A DNA stretch of 64,000 bases, taken from the NCBI RefSeq assembly GCF_014621695.1, contig NZ_CP061281.1, forward strand, positions 7,564,001 to 7,628,000, given 5' to 3'. Below are positions 35,530 to 43,463 of the stretch, in pieces. How positions within the stretch are numbered: the stretch's first letter is position 1; the number at the start of each line of letters is the position of its first letter. The translations under genes were made by a program, and so were the position numbers. A model generated the notes under the pieces. It was given only the letters and a program-made list of their open reading frames with translations. It was not told the DNA's origin and did no database searches. Source of the DNA: Streptomyces xanthii. GTDB taxonomy: Bacteria > Actinomycetota > Actinomycetes > Streptomycetales > Streptomycetaceae.

Positions 35530-35973
35530 GTGGACGTTGACCTGCGCCGCGCGGTCGTGCTGACCCTGCGCGAACTCGGGCGTAGCGACGACTGGCGTGA
35601 CCGGGCGGATGCCGGTCACGGCCTGGCAGGTCTCGCCGAGATGCCGGAGGCCGTGGACCCCCTGCTGGAGCTCGTGCTCGATACCGGTGACACCTACGTC
35701 ACCAGACGGACCGCGGAGGCTCTGCTTCGGCGAAAGGACAAGACCGGACTGGCGATTGTCGCGTCAGCCCTGGCGGCCGCCGACGACAACCACGCCGACT
35801 GGATCCACACCGCGGTCGTCGATGTCTTCGGCATCTTCTGGAACGACCTGGACGAGGGGCTGCGACTCAGCGAGGAGCTGTCGGGCGACGCCGACGATCG
35901 TGTAGCCCGCGGAGCCCGTCGCCTGCACGAGAGCCTGTCACACATCGATCCCGTCCTTCGCTCCGCGAAGTGA
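35530..35973 (+). CDS. HEAT-repeat-like protein, unknown function
   Basis: A 147-residue alpha-helical protein: LRRAVVLTLRELGRSDDWRDRADAGHGLAGLAEMPEAVDPLLELVLD, VTRRTAEALLRRKDKTGLAIVASAL and SGDADDRVARGARRLHESL fit HEAT/PBS-lyase-type repeats. The protein is probably a binding scaffold; no partner is evident. GTG 35530 follows GGGAGGGGCGGG. An alternative TTG at 35497 would add 11 residues. It is followed, 83 bp later, by the nucleotidyltransferase-like gene. Confidence 0.65.
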   Translation: MDVDLRRAVVLTLRELGRSDDWRDRADAGHGLAGLAEMPEAVDPLLELVLDTGDTYVTRRTAEALLRRKDKTGLAIVASALAAADDNHADWIHTAVVDVFGIFWNDLDEGLRLSEELSGDADDRVARGARRLHESLSHIDPVLRSAK

Positions 35974-36056
35974 GGGTCCGGTCGCTGCCACGAGGGTGCG
36001 GATCGTCGCACTCCGTCTACGCCACGCACGTGGTCTCCTGACGCTACGTTGGATGG

Positions 36057-36695
36057 ATGGCCGACTCGCTGCCACCCTGCGGCACCATCCTGGGCCCGGA
36101 CGAACTGGAAGCCCGATGGGCGGAGGCCTGGCGACCGGAACAGGTCGCAGAACGACTGGCCGTCCTCGGCCTTCCCTGGTGCGTCGTGGCGGGATGGGCA
36201 CTGGATCTGTTCCGTGGAGGGCAGTCGCGGCCCCACGGCGATCTGGAGATCGCGGTGCCGGCGGCGGGGTTCGCGCAAGTTCGGGATCTCTTCCCTGAGT
36301 GCGTGTTTGACGCAGTGGGCTCGGGGCGAATCTGGACACGCGCAGACACCGAGACACTGGCGGCCACGCATCAGACCTGGGCGCGAGATCCGGCGACCAA
36401 CCAATTCCTCTTCGACGTCTTCCGAGAACCGCACGACGGCGGAACATGGATCTGCCGCCGGGACGACAGCCTTCGCTTGCCCTACGACGCGATCATCGAG
36501 TGGAACGCGGACGGCATTCCCTATCTGGTGCCGGAGCTGGTGCTGCTGTTCAAAGCGAAGTCACCGCGACCCAAGGACCAATCCGACTTCGACGAGGTTC
36601 TGCCGCTGCTGAGTCAGGGTCGCCGCGATCTGCTCGGCCGCTGGCTGACCCGCATGCATCCCGGGCATCCCTGGTTGGCAGGGCTGACGAGATAG
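36057..36695 (+). CDS. Nucleotidyltransferase domain protein (aminoglycoside adenylyltransferase-like)
   Basis: A 212-residue protein. LGLPWCVVAGWALDLFRGGQSRPHGDLEIAV matches the nucleotidyltransferase core of aminoglycoside-2''-adenylyltransferase-like proteins, where HGDLEI supplies the metal aspartates. Later, PYLVPELVLLFKAKSPRPKDQSDFDEVLPLL is the family's C-terminal helix. It may adenylylate a small molecule or be a resistance-like enzyme of unknown substrate. ATG at 36057. No sign of an operon with the HEAT-like gene upstream, although both are on the same strand. Confidence 0.8.
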   Translation: MADSLPPCGTILGPDELEARWAEAWRPEQVAERLAVLGLPWCVVAGWALDLFRGGQSRPHGDLEIAVPAAGFAQVRDLFPECVFDAVGSGRIWTRADTETLAATHQTWARDPATNQFLFDVFREPHDGGTWICRRDDSLRLPYDAIIEWNADGIPYLVPELVLLFKAKSPRPKDQSDFDEVLPLLSQGRRDLLGRWLTRMHPGHPWLAGLTR

Positions 36696-36841
36696 CCCGT
36701 TCATGCAGCAGAGGGGCGGCGGAGGGCGGTCCGGACGCTGCGATGTGGGGGAACGCGCATCGGCTCCGCAACGCGGGCCGTCGATGGACGTGTTGAGCGT
36801 CCTTTGACGGCGCAGGGGCCTGCACGTGATGTCAGTGGTGT

Positions 36842-37168
36842 GTGGTGCGATGGCCGGACCGTATCGCCGTGACCCGCCTGGAGCCTGCCTTGTCGTCCGA
36901 GTACACGTCTCTGACCCACGCCGTCACCGAGGCCCTGGTCGATGTCCTGTGGTTCATCGAGGGCTGTGAGGACGAGCAGATGGATCCGGACGACGCGGTC
37001 AAGGTCCTGGAGGGTGTAGGGAACCTGGTCAGCCAGCTGTCGAGTGGTCAGCGGAGCGAGTTCGTCGACCTCCTGAAGACGATGGCAGACCGCGAGTCCG
37101 ACCCGGCGCGGCGGGAGTTTCTGGAAGGGTTCCCGGAAGGCCTCGGGCTCCTTGACGACGTGGTCTGA
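36842..37168 (+). CDS. Small acidic protein, unknown function
   Basis: A 108-residue protein, acidic and helical (VTEALVDVLWFIEGCEDEQMDPDDAVKVLEGVGNLVSQL, RSEFVDLLKTMADRESDPARREFLEGFPEGLGL). Codon third positions are mostly G/C, so it is likely real. Two start codons are possible: GTG at 36842 and GTG at 36869 (giving 99 residues). I recognise no family. Similar small acidic proteins occur as immunity-type proteins, but nothing nearby supports that role. Confidence 0.6.
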   Translation: MVRWPDRIAVTRLEPALSSEYTSLTHAVTEALVDVLWFIEGCEDEQMDPDDAVKVLEGVGNLVSQLSSGQRSEFVDLLKTMADRESDPARREFLEGFPEGLGLLDDVV

Positions 37169-37462
37169 CAGCTGCGCGCGCGGCGGCTAGGTTCTCTCGT
37201 GCGCGGTCGGCTTTCGGGGGTGCCGGCTCTGAAGGGAATGGTTGCATCCCCGGCCTGTCTGGGGGTGGCTCGGAGTTTCGTCCGGGGCCCAACCGGCGGT
37301 CGGGCGCTGTCGATGGCCAGGTGATGCCCTGTCAGTGTCGGTCGCGCATCACTTCTCCGGCCGCGAACGGCTGCCGGCTTCAGTCTCACTTGCGCTGCCG
37401 TGAACCGGGCTGAATGGATGGGGTCTTGCCGTGCCGGCCTGGGGCCGGCGACCCCTGTGATG
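37169..37462. other. Intergenic stretch without a recognisable gene
   Basis: About 290 bp with no convincing coding frame and no structure noted, between two small genes of unknown function that converge on it. Confidence 0.5.
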
Positions 37463-37753
37463 TCAGAGGCCGCGCAGCGCTTCGTACAGATCGCCGTAGG
37501 CGCTCCAGCAGCAGACGCTGCCATCGTCCTCCAGGTGGCCCATGTACCAGTCCTCATCGTCCACCGGCTTCACCAGGCACAGTCCCTGGAACCCCAAGAC
37601 GATCTGAGGGTGCAGCCGTTGTTCATTTCCTTCCGGTCGGTCCAGCCAGGTCACGACTCGATCTGTGCTGAGGGGCTCGGCTTTCCGATCGCCGGAGACC
37701 TCCCGGATCTCGTCCAGGGTCCATCCTGCTGGTAGTAGCTGCTCCTGGGGCAT
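37463..37753 (-). CDS. Small hypothetical protein
   Basis: A 96-residue cytoplasmic protein starting MPQEQLLPAGWTLDEIREVSG, then RVVTWLDRPEGNEQRLHPQIVLGFQGLCLV and DEDWYMGHLEDDGSVCCWSAYGDLYEAL. It is tryptophan- and cysteine-bearing and has a compact beta-rich look. The pattern recurs as a conserved hypothetical in actinomycetes, to my recollection, but no function is known. It starts with ATG on the minus strand, ends 43 bp short of the MarR gene's start side, and no regulatory link is visible. Confidence 0.6.
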   Translation of the reverse strand: MPQEQLLPAGWTLDEIREVSGDRKAEPLSTDRVVTWLDRPEGNEQRLHPQIVLGFQGLCLVKPVDDEDWYMGHLEDDGSVCCWSAYGDLYEALRGL

Positions 37754-37795
37754 CCCGTGATGATGACAGCACCACCGGCGGAGCCGATGTGTGGG

Positions 37796-38245
37796 TCAAC
37801 CGCGACCAGCCGGTCCCGTCGGTGGCTCGCCCCAGGGGGCTTCCAGCGCGGACCGCAGCGCCGCCATCGGGGCGGAGCCGATCCGGTCGGTCAAGGTCGT
37901 CTCGAGGTGGTCGAGGGCGTGGCGGGCCCGCTCGTGGGCGCTCTTTCCTTGAGGGGTGCGCCGGATCGGGCGCTGTCGTCCCGACGTGGGGGCGGGTGCC
38001 TGTTCCAGGAGGCCGGCGTCGACCAAGGCGCGTACGGCCTGGTGGGCGGTCTGCCGGGTGACGCCCATGCGTCGGGCCAGCTCCGAGACGGTGGTGCCGT
38101 CTTCGTCGAGCGCGGCGAAGAGCTGCACCTGAGTCGGGGTGACCGGAGGGACCCCGTCCGCCGCCAGGGCCGCGAGGAGACCTTCCTCGAACCAGCGCCG
38201 GGCGTCGTTGAGGAGTTGCGGCAGGTCACGTCGGTTCTCGGTCAC
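37796..38245 (-). CDS. MarR family transcriptional regulator
   Basis: A 149-residue winged-helix regulator. HTH at about 45-75: TVSELARRMGVTRQTAHQAVRALVDAGLLEQ; the wing follows with PTSGRQRPIRRTPQG. GTG at 38245 has GAGGAAAG about 5 nt upstream and gives the usual short start before DLPQLLNDARRWFEEG. It is divergent from the cupin/hydrolase operon at 38367, with two tandem dyads TGTCAGG...CTGACA between, so it probably represses that operon and itself. Confidence 0.88.
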   Translation of the reverse strand: MTENRRDLPQLLNDARRWFEEGLLAALAADGVPPVTPTQVQLFAALDEDGTTVSELARRMGVTRQTAHQAVRALVDAGLLEQAPAPTSGRQRPIRRTPQGKSAHERARHALDHLETTLTDRIGSAPMAALRSALEAPWGEPPTGPAGRG

Positions 38246-38308
38246 GTTCTTTCCTCGCATGCGGTGGGGCCGGAGGTGGGCGGCCGCTTGCCGGGCCGCA
38301 GTCACTCG

Positions 38309-38349
38309 TGTCAGGGTACCTGACATATGGAGTGTCAGGCAGGCTGACA
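38309..38349. promoter_or_regulatory. Two tandem MarR operator dyads
   Basis: Site 1: TGTCAGG-GTA-CCTGACA (38309-38325), perfect 7-bp arms. Site 2: TGTCAG-GCAGG-CTGACA (38333-38349), 6-bp arms. Their starts are 24 bp apart. They lie between the divergent MarR and cupin genes; the second ends just before the first cupin ATG. Confidence 0.75.
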
Positions 38350-38366
38350 TGGAGAGGGTGGTAGTC

Positions 38367-38927
38367 ATGACCATGGAGTTCGCGTCGCGTTGTCGCGGCA
38401 CCTCCCGCATCCCCGCTGACCCGAGCAGGCCCTACGTGATCGAGAAGGGCGAAGGCGATCGCGCCCACCTGTTCGGTGACCTGATCACCGTGTACGCGGG
38501 CGGGGAGCAGACCGAGAACGCCTTCAACTTCTTCACCGTCGAGGGCCCCAAGGGCGACATCATCCCCGCGCACCTGCACGCGGACACCTACGAGGTCTTC
38601 TACGTGACCCAGGGCGCCGTCCGGCTCTTCGTCGAGGACACCGAGGGCCGGCAGACCGAACGGCTGCTCACGCCGGGAGACTTCGGCTTCGTACCGAAGG
38701 ACTGTCCGCACGCCTATCGCATCGAGCGCCACCACTCCCAGATCGTCGGCGTCGCGGCGGGTCCCGGTGGCACCTTCGAGCGGTTCTTCGAGACCCTCGG
38801 TACCCCAGCCGAAGCCCTCGGGCTGCCTGCCACGCCGTACGTACCGGAGCCGGAGCGGTTCGCCTCGGTGTCGCAGCAGTTCGACGTGCGCTTCCTGGCG
38901 GGGCATGAGTGGGGGACCAGCGCATGA
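38367..38927 (+). CDS. Cupin protein (quercetin 2,3-dioxygenase-like)
   Basis: A 186-residue cupin. Motif 1: GPKGDIIPAHLHADTYEVFYVTQGAVRLFVE (H-x-H, Glu). Motif 2: LLTPGDFGFVPKDCPHAYRIE (His). Family likeness is to quercetin 2,3-dioxygenase-type bicupin fragments; substrate undecided. ATG at 38367 is preferred over 38349 because GGAGAGGGTGG lies at a suitable distance. Its stop overlaps the start of the hydrolase gene by ATGA, so they form an operon, under the divergent MarR. Confidence 0.85.
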   Translation: MTMEFASRCRGTSRIPADPSRPYVIEKGEGDRAHLFGDLITVYAGGEQTENAFNFFTVEGPKGDIIPAHLHADTYEVFYVTQGAVRLFVEDTEGRQTERLLTPGDFGFVPKDCPHAYRIERHHSQIVGVAAGPGGTFERFFETLGTPAEALGLPATPYVPEPERFASVSQQFDVRFLAGHEWGTSA

Positions 38928-39817
38928 CCTCGTGCGAGCTGCTCGACCTGATCCCCGCGCCGCATCCCGACACCGCCGCGCTGCCACCTTTCGCGCAGCG
39001 GGCGGACGGTGTGCGGATGGTTCGCGGCGTCCCCTACGGGCACGTCGACGGTGGGCGTCCGTTGGAGCTCGATCTGTGGTTGCCCGGGCCGTCCGCCGAG
39101 GGGCGGCCGACCCCTGTCGTTCTGTTCGTTCATGGTGGGGCCTGGCGGCGGGGGCGGCGTGACGACATGGGGCTGCATACGCGCTCCTGGGATCCCGGTC
39201 CCTTCGAGCGCCTCGCACGGGTCGGCTTCGCCGTGGCCTGCGTGGACTACCGGCTCAGCGGCGAGGCGACGTTCCCCGCACCCCTGGACGACCTGCGGAC
39301 CGCTCTGCGTTGGCTGACGCTGCGTGGCGAAGAGCTCGGGATCGATCCGGGGCGAACTGTGGTCTGGGGGGAGTCCGCCGGAGGGCACCTCGCGTCTCTG
39401 CTCGCGCTCACCCATGACCAGCCGCGCCCCGCCGCGGCCGTCATCTGGTACGGGCCGGCCGATCTCACTGCCCCGCGGCCGCCGTTCGACCCGTCTGCGT
39501 CCGACACGATGGAGGCGCGACTGCTCGGGGACGCTCCCGTACGCGTGCCTCGCCTTGCGCGCTCGGCGAGCCCCGTGCACCAGGTCAGGGCCGGAGCGCC
39601 ACCCTTCCTGCTTCTGCACGGTGAGCGCGATTCGATGGTGCACGCCGACCACAGTCGGGAGCTGGGCCGTGCGTTGCGGGAGGCCGGCGCGCCCGTGGAG
39701 CTGCGGCTGGTGCCGCACGCCGATCACGGCTGGTACGGGCTGACGGGAACGGCCGTCGAGGATCTCTTTCGGCAGTCCCTTGCATTCGCCACCCAGCACG
39801 TGCGGGGCTGTGTCTGA
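38924..39817 (+). CDS. Alpha/beta hydrolase (HSL/esterase type)
   Basis: A 297-residue esterase-like protein. Oxyanion motif VVLFVHGGAWRRG, nucleophile elbow VVWGESAGGHLASLL (GESAGG), Asp in LLLHGERDSMV, His in PHADHGWYGL. The triad is complete. It is translationally coupled to the cupin gene by a 4-bp overlap (ATGA), suggesting that the two act on the same compound; MarR-type control would fit an aromatic ester inducer, though that is inference. Confidence 0.88.
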   Translation: MTSCELLDLIPAPHPDTAALPPFAQRADGVRMVRGVPYGHVDGGRPLELDLWLPGPSAEGRPTPVVLFVHGGAWRRGRRDDMGLHTRSWDPGPFERLARVGFAVACVDYRLSGEATFPAPLDDLRTALRWLTLRGEELGIDPGRTVVWGESAGGHLASLLALTHDQPRPAAAVIWYGPADLTAPRPPFDPSASDTMEARLLGDAPVRVPRLARSASPVHQVRAGAPPFLLLHGERDSMVHADHSRELGRALREAGAPVELRLVPHADHGWYGLTGTAVEDLFRQSLAFATQHVRGCV

Positions 39818-39965
39818 AGTGGTTCGCGGCGTGGGTCTTCCCGGATGCCGGCCCGGTCGAACACGGCCGTGTGCGGGACGGCGAAGGGTCTGGCGCCGAG
39901 GTGGGTTTGTCGGCGTCAGGCCCTTGCCGCGCGTTGTGTTCCCTGTCGGGCAGCGAAGGTGGTGG

Positions 39966-40795
39966 TCAGTTGTAGGTGAGGTCCGATGCCGTGTAGCGGC
40001 AGGATGTGCCGTCCGGCCCGCTGCCGGTTTCCTTGGGTTCGGCGCCGGTGTTGTTGCCCTGGTAGCGCACGCATGGCTTGATCTTGCGGCTGCTGTCGCC
40101 GTGGAAACGGATATTCCGCAGCGCTGCCGTGTCCCCGTAGTTGGTGTTGACACCGACGATCGACTTGCCCGGCGCGGTGATGTCCACGTCGTTCACGAGG
40201 ATCGTGCGCTTGTACTGGGTCGAGCAGTTGCCGCAGGAGCGGACCAGCTTGCCGAAGTTCTCCAGGTGGAACTTGGTCACGACGAGCTTGCCGGCGCCGT
40301 TGAACTGGAAGGTCTTGTCGGCCGCGCTTCTGGCACCACCGCCGTACACGGTGTAGACCGCGGACGCGGACTTCCCCTTGAAGGTGGCGGCGTCCTCGCC
40401 GACGTCCTCCCACCAGACGTTCTGCAGGGTGCAACTGCCCTCGCAGTGCACACCGTCGGCGGCGGGGGAGCCGATGATGACGTTCTTGAGGACGGCGCCG
40501 TCCTTGAGCTTGAAGATCGGTCCTGGCCTTCCTCCTGGCCGTCGCCGCCGAGTTCACCGGCGCCGTAGTAGCGCTTGTAGCCACCGTCGAGGGTGCCGGA
40601 CACGGAGATGGTGGAGGAGACGGACTGCCGGCCCTTCGCCTCGGGCCAGTTGGAGGCGGCGCCCGCGGGGCTGAACATGCCGCTCGCGAAGAGGGCGCCG
40701 CCGGTCAGCCCGAGCGCGGCGGCACCTGCGGTGATCGCGCGGCCTTTGGTGACGCGACGGCGGTGGCGTGCGGGGGGTGAGGTTTCCTTGTTCAT
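39966..40795 (-). pseudogene. Pectate lyase (PL3 family), frameshifted
   Basis: Two frames together encode a secreted pectate lyase. The 5' frame gives a signal peptide (MNKETSPPARHRRRVTKG, hydrophobic core, cut near SPAGA) and SVSSTISVSGTLDGGYKRYYGAG; the 3' frame gives HCEGSCTLQNVWWEDVGEDAATFKG, FQFNGAGKLVVTKFHLENFGKL and RYQGNNTGAEP, characteristic PL3 sequence. They are joined only if one base is added near 40520 (GGCCAGGACC-GATC, reading on the minus strand). One missing C therefore stops the protein early. Either a real inactivation or a sequencing error in a C-run. Otherwise full length. Confidence 0.8.
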
Positions 40796-40869
40796 GTCCC
40801 TTGGTTGCCGCCGAGGGCGGGAAGGTTGCCGCCCGCACCACAGTTCTTCCCGGACGTACGCCTCTGGGC

Positions 40870-41349
40870 TCAGGCGAAGTCCCCACTCGACGCGGCCTGT
40901 TGACCCGTGATCGTGCGGCCGGTGACGGAGTACGAGTCCCCGCCGGCGTCCCGCGCACCCGTAGCGTGGTCGTACTGACCGGCGAAGACATGCTCCCCGG
41001 CAGGCACCGTCCGGCCGGGCTTCAGCACCCAGCGGTAGATGAGGAATCCGTCGCGTTCGGCGACCGATGCCGTGAAGTCGTCGGCGGGCAGAGAACGCCA
41101 GTTGCCGGTGTCGGCGACGTCACCGGTCTGCGCGACGCGCAGCTCCACGGTCAGTGCCGAGAGCTCCTTCCGTGCCTTGAACGTGACGTTGCTCTGGGCC
41201 CAGTACGTGTGGGAGCCCGGGTCGACGGACCCGTCCGACCACAGCTCCGCGTCGGCTGCCGCGGCGGGAGGCGGCGCCGGGGACTTGGCGGGCAGTGATG
41301 GGGCGTGGTGCGGTGCCGTCGCGGAAGCGGATGCCGGGGTCCCCGTCAC
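40870..41349 (-). CDS. Probable 5'-truncated secreted protein, fibronectin/CBM-like
   Basis: A 159-residue product starting at a GTG that overlaps the YihY stop. The body (DAELWSDGSVDPGSHTYWAQSNVTFKA, LTVELRVAQTGDVADTGNWRSLPADDF, VYRW-like IYRWVLKPGRTVPAGEHVFAGQYDHATG) is a beta-rich extracellular domain I have seen in secreted Streptomyces proteins, which normally begin with a signal peptide. Here the N-terminus (TGTPASASATAPHHAP) is only the linker that should follow a signal. No signal remains, so the gene appears to have lost its 5' end when it was joined to the YihY gene; export is doubtful. Confidence 0.55.
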   Translation of the reverse strand: MTGTPASASATAPHHAPSLPAKSPAPPPAAAADAELWSDGSVDPGSHTYWAQSNVTFKARKELSALTVELRVAQTGDVADTGNWRSLPADDFTASVAERDGFLIYRWVLKPGRTVPAGEHVFAGQYDHATGARDAGGDSYSVTGRTITGQQAASSGDFA

Positions 41350-42410
41350 ACGTCACCGAGGCGGCGCCGGTCCTCCTCGGTCCACGTCCGGGTGTCGCGA
41401 GGCTGTGTGTAGGGCTCGGCCTCGGCGGGGTGTCCGCCGGCGACGGCCCGTTGGCGTACGGTCTCGGCGTCGAACTCCAGGCCCAGCAGGATCACCAGAT
41501 TGCTGATCCACAGCCAGAGGAGGAAGACGATGACGCCGGCCATGGTGCCGTAGGTCTTGTTGTACGAGCCGAAATTGGCCACGTAGAACGCGAAGCCGGC
41601 GGAGGCGATCAGCCAGACGACGATGGCGAGGAAGCTGCCCGGGGTGATCCATCGGAAGCCCTTCACCTTGGCGTTCGGGGTGGCCCAGTACAGGATCGCG
41701 ATCATCATCGTGACGAGGACGACGAGGACCGGCCACTTGGCGATGGACCACACCGTCAGGGCGGTGTCCCCGATGCCGAGCGCCTTCCCCGCCTCCCTGG
41801 CCAGGCTGCCGGTGAAGACCACGATGAGCGCACTGACCACCGCCAGCACCATCAGCACCACCGTCACACCGATCCGCACCGGCAGGATCTTCCACACCGG
41901 GCGGCCCTCCGGCATGTCGTAGACGGCGTTCGCCGAGCGGATGAACGCGCCCACGTAGCCGGACGCCGACCACACGGCCAGCACGATGCCGACGACAGCC
42001 ATGACGGAACCGAGGCCGGCGTTGCCCTGCAACTGCTCCACGGCCCGGGTGATGATGTCCCTGGCCGAGCCCGGCGCGAACTTCTTGATGTTGGCCAGCA
42101 CCGAGTCCGTCGCGGACTGGCCCGCGATGCCCAGCATCGACACCAGCACCAGCAGCGCGGGGAACAGCGACAGCACTCCGTAGTACGTCAGCGCGGCCGC
42201 GCGGTCCGCCAGCTCGTCGTCCTTGAACTCCCGCAGCGAGCCTTTGAGTACGCCGCGCCATGCGTGCTTGGGAAGTTTCGTCGGCGCGTCGGGGGCCCGG
42301 CGCTCCACCTCGGGGCCGGGCCCGACCTCCTCAGGGGCGGGCGGCTCATGCTTCTGGTTCTCGTCGCTGCCGTGATGAGCGTTCCGCCCCGGCAGATGCA
42401 GCTTCACCAT
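41346..42410 (-). CDS. YihY/virulence factor BrkB family membrane protein
   Basis: A 354-residue inner-membrane protein. Family motifs: REFKDDELADRAAALTYYGVLSLFPALLVL at about residue 60, FTGSLAREAG, LYWATPNAKVKGFRWITPGS and the helix VANFGSYNKTYGTMAGVIVFLLWLWISNLVILLG. Six transmembrane helices are predicted. N-terminal 45 residues are a charged cytoplasmic tail (HHGSDENQKHEPP). Function of the family is unknown (once called RNase BN). Its stop overlaps the GTG of the next gene by GTGA. Confidence 0.9.
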   Translation of the reverse strand: MVKLHLPGRNAHHGSDENQKHEPPAPEEVGPGPEVERRAPDAPTKLPKHAWRGVLKGSLREFKDDELADRAAALTYYGVLSLFPALLVLVSMLGIAGQSATDSVLANIKKFAPGSARDIITRAVEQLQGNAGLGSVMAVVGIVLAVWSASGYVGAFIRSANAVYDMPEGRPVWKILPVRIGVTVVLMVLAVVSALIVVFTGSLAREAGKALGIGDTALTVWSIAKWPVLVVLVTMMIAILYWATPNAKVKGFRWITPGSFLAIVVWLIASAGFAFYVANFGSYNKTYGTMAGVIVFLLWLWISNLVILLGLEFDAETVRQRAVAGGHPAEAEPYTQPRDTRTWTEEDRRRLGDV

Positions 42411-42512
42411 GGCCGCCGGGTATCCACCTCGCCCGCGCCTAATCGATCAGAGTCCGCCGGGCGTCCTCCGTACGCCGCCGGGATCCTCTTGGTGGCGCGC
42501 CCGCCCACGGGC

Positions 42513-42725
42513 TCAGGCCGCATCGGCGAGCCGGGCGGGCCGCCCGGACTGATCGCGTTCGCCGGACGGCCGGCTGCCCGCGTCGTGGACCAGTCGCAGA
42601 TGACGGTCACGGGAATGGCGAGGCGCCCGCCGCGGTGGCCTGCCCAGGAACCTTTCCTCGATGCGGTCCATCAGGAACAGCAGTAGGCCCAGGACGGGCA
42701 GAAGCGACACGGCGACGGCGATCAC
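42513..42725 (-). CDS. Small single-pass membrane protein
   Basis: A 70-residue protein with one transmembrane helix at residues 1-20 (MIAVAVSLLPVLGLLLFLMD), then a basic stretch RIEERFLGRPPRRAPRHSRDRHLRL. GTG at 42725 has GGAGGGATGTCGCC upstream at the right distance. The architecture (short hydrophobic N-terminus, then R/H-rich tail) is common in Streptomyces small membrane proteins of unknown function. It lies between the ACT-domain gene and YihY on the same strand, possibly in one transcript. Confidence 0.6.
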   Translation of the reverse strand: MIAVAVSLLPVLGLLLFLMDRIEERFLGRPPRRAPRHSRDRHLRLVHDAGSRPSGERDQSGRPARLADAA

Positions 42726-42822
42726 GGCGACATCCCTCCGTTCGGCAACGTCGACCGGGTTCCCCTCCGCCCCTCGCTCAGCAGCCGCGAAGTGTGAAGG
42801 TCTGGTGAGCGCAGGGCCCGGT

Positions 42823-43092
42823 TCAGGTACGGACGGCACCTGCTGAGGGGTGGGAGGTGCTGGTGGAAGCGGGATCGTCGAGCGACACGTCGATCACGTC
42901 GACGAGCCGGCGCAGCTTGTGCTGCGCGCGCGGGGCATCCGGCCGCGGCAGGCGGACGACGGCGGTGGCCGAGAGCGGGGACGAGGTGGCGTACGCGAGG
43001 TCGAGCACGTGGTGGTTGTTGAGGGTGGACGCGAGACGTGCGAGCGTCCCGTGGCCGGGGCGCAGCGTGACGGTGAGGCGGGCGTGATCCAT
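42823..43092 (-). CDS. Free-standing ACT-domain protein (IlvN-like)
   Basis: An 89-residue protein that consists of one ACT domain. LTVTLRPGHGTLARLASTLNNHHVLDLAYA and TAVVRLPRPDAPRAQHKLRRLVDVIDVSL fit the beta-alpha-beta-beta-alpha-beta layout of the regulatory domain in acetolactate synthase small subunits. There is no catalytic domain. Single ACT proteins often bind branched-chain amino acids or partner enzymes; here that is inference. Immediately upstream on the minus strand are a short ORF and an intrinsic terminator (43150-43179), then an ANTAR-type gene. Start ATG at 43092; an SD-like AAGGACCACC precedes it. Confidence 0.7.
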   Translation of the reverse strand: MDHARLTVTLRPGHGTLARLASTLNNHHVLDLAYATSSPLSATAVVRLPRPDAPRAQHKLRRLVDVIDVSLDDPASTSTSHPSAGAVRT

Positions 43093-43149
43093 GGGTGGTG
43101 GTCCTTGTCTGCGGGGGTCGTGGTGGGGCCGTTGTGGGGCCGGGAAACG

Positions 43150-43179
43150 AAAAAGACCCCTCGCGAGGCGCGAGAGGTC
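43150..43179 (-). terminator. Intrinsic terminator before the ACT-domain gene (possible attenuator)
   Basis: On the minus strand GACCTCTCGCG-CCT-CGCGAGGGGTC forms an 11-bp stem with one G-U pair, followed by TTTTT (43150-43154). It is 27 bp after the stop of the 32-codon ORF and 57 bp before the ACT-gene ATG. Those 57 bp show no clear -35/-10 promoter, so read-through of this terminator may be required to express the ACT gene. Confidence 0.8.
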
Positions 43180-43206
43180 TGCGTGCGGGCGGTGAGCCGG
43201 GGAGGG

Positions 43207-43305
43207 TTACTCCCGAGGGCTCGATGCCGGCACGCTGCCGCTGATAATCAGCTGCTGCTGCATGCGGGCATGGTGCCAGATCTTCGCCGCATCCTGGAAG
43301 GTCAT
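43207..43305 (-). CDS. Short ORF (32 aa), possible leader peptide
   Basis: ATG at 43305 encodes MTFQDAAKIWHHARMQQQLI, then ISGSVPASSPRE, stop TAA. Third codon positions are G or C in 27 of 32 codons, as expected for a real gene here. An internal ATG at 43263 would give an 18-residue product beginning MQQQLII with Leu-Ile-Ile codons. Neither start has a good ribosome-binding site. It is too short for standard gene calls. Alternatives: a small protein with its own terminator, or a leader peptide whose translation controls the terminator 27 bp downstream. Confidence 0.55.
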   Translation of the reverse strand: MTFQDAAKIWHHARMQQQLIISGSVPASSPRE

Positions 43306-43406
43306 CTCATACTGCGGACGAGGAGGTGTGACGCCGCTTCAGGCTCCGCGGGTGTCCCTCAGCCTGTTCCCGGGCCCGGTGGGGGCCTTGAGGCACAAGA
43401 ACACGG

Positions 43407-43433
43407 CGGCTCGACCTCGCCAAGGCCGAGCCG
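43407..43433 (-). terminator. Hairpin after the ANTAR-type gene
   Basis: 11-bp stem (one G-U on the minus strand) with a 5-nt loop; arms 43407-43417 and 43423-43433. It lies about 30 bp after the ANTAR-type stop codon, without a T-run after it. It could be a terminator or an RNA structure in a leader. Confidence 0.5.
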
Positions 43434-43463
43434 AGAGCCCAAAAACTGAACGTGCCGGCGAGG

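Noticed and set aside
36842-37753. Possible toxin-immunity pair of two small genes
   Set aside because: They are convergent, have no toxin-like motif, and neither is recognisable; a shared role is not supported.
43155-43179. Trp-type attenuator reading of the leader
   Set aside because: The short ORF has a single Trp codon and no Trp run, and the downstream gene is an ACT-domain protein, not a trp gene.
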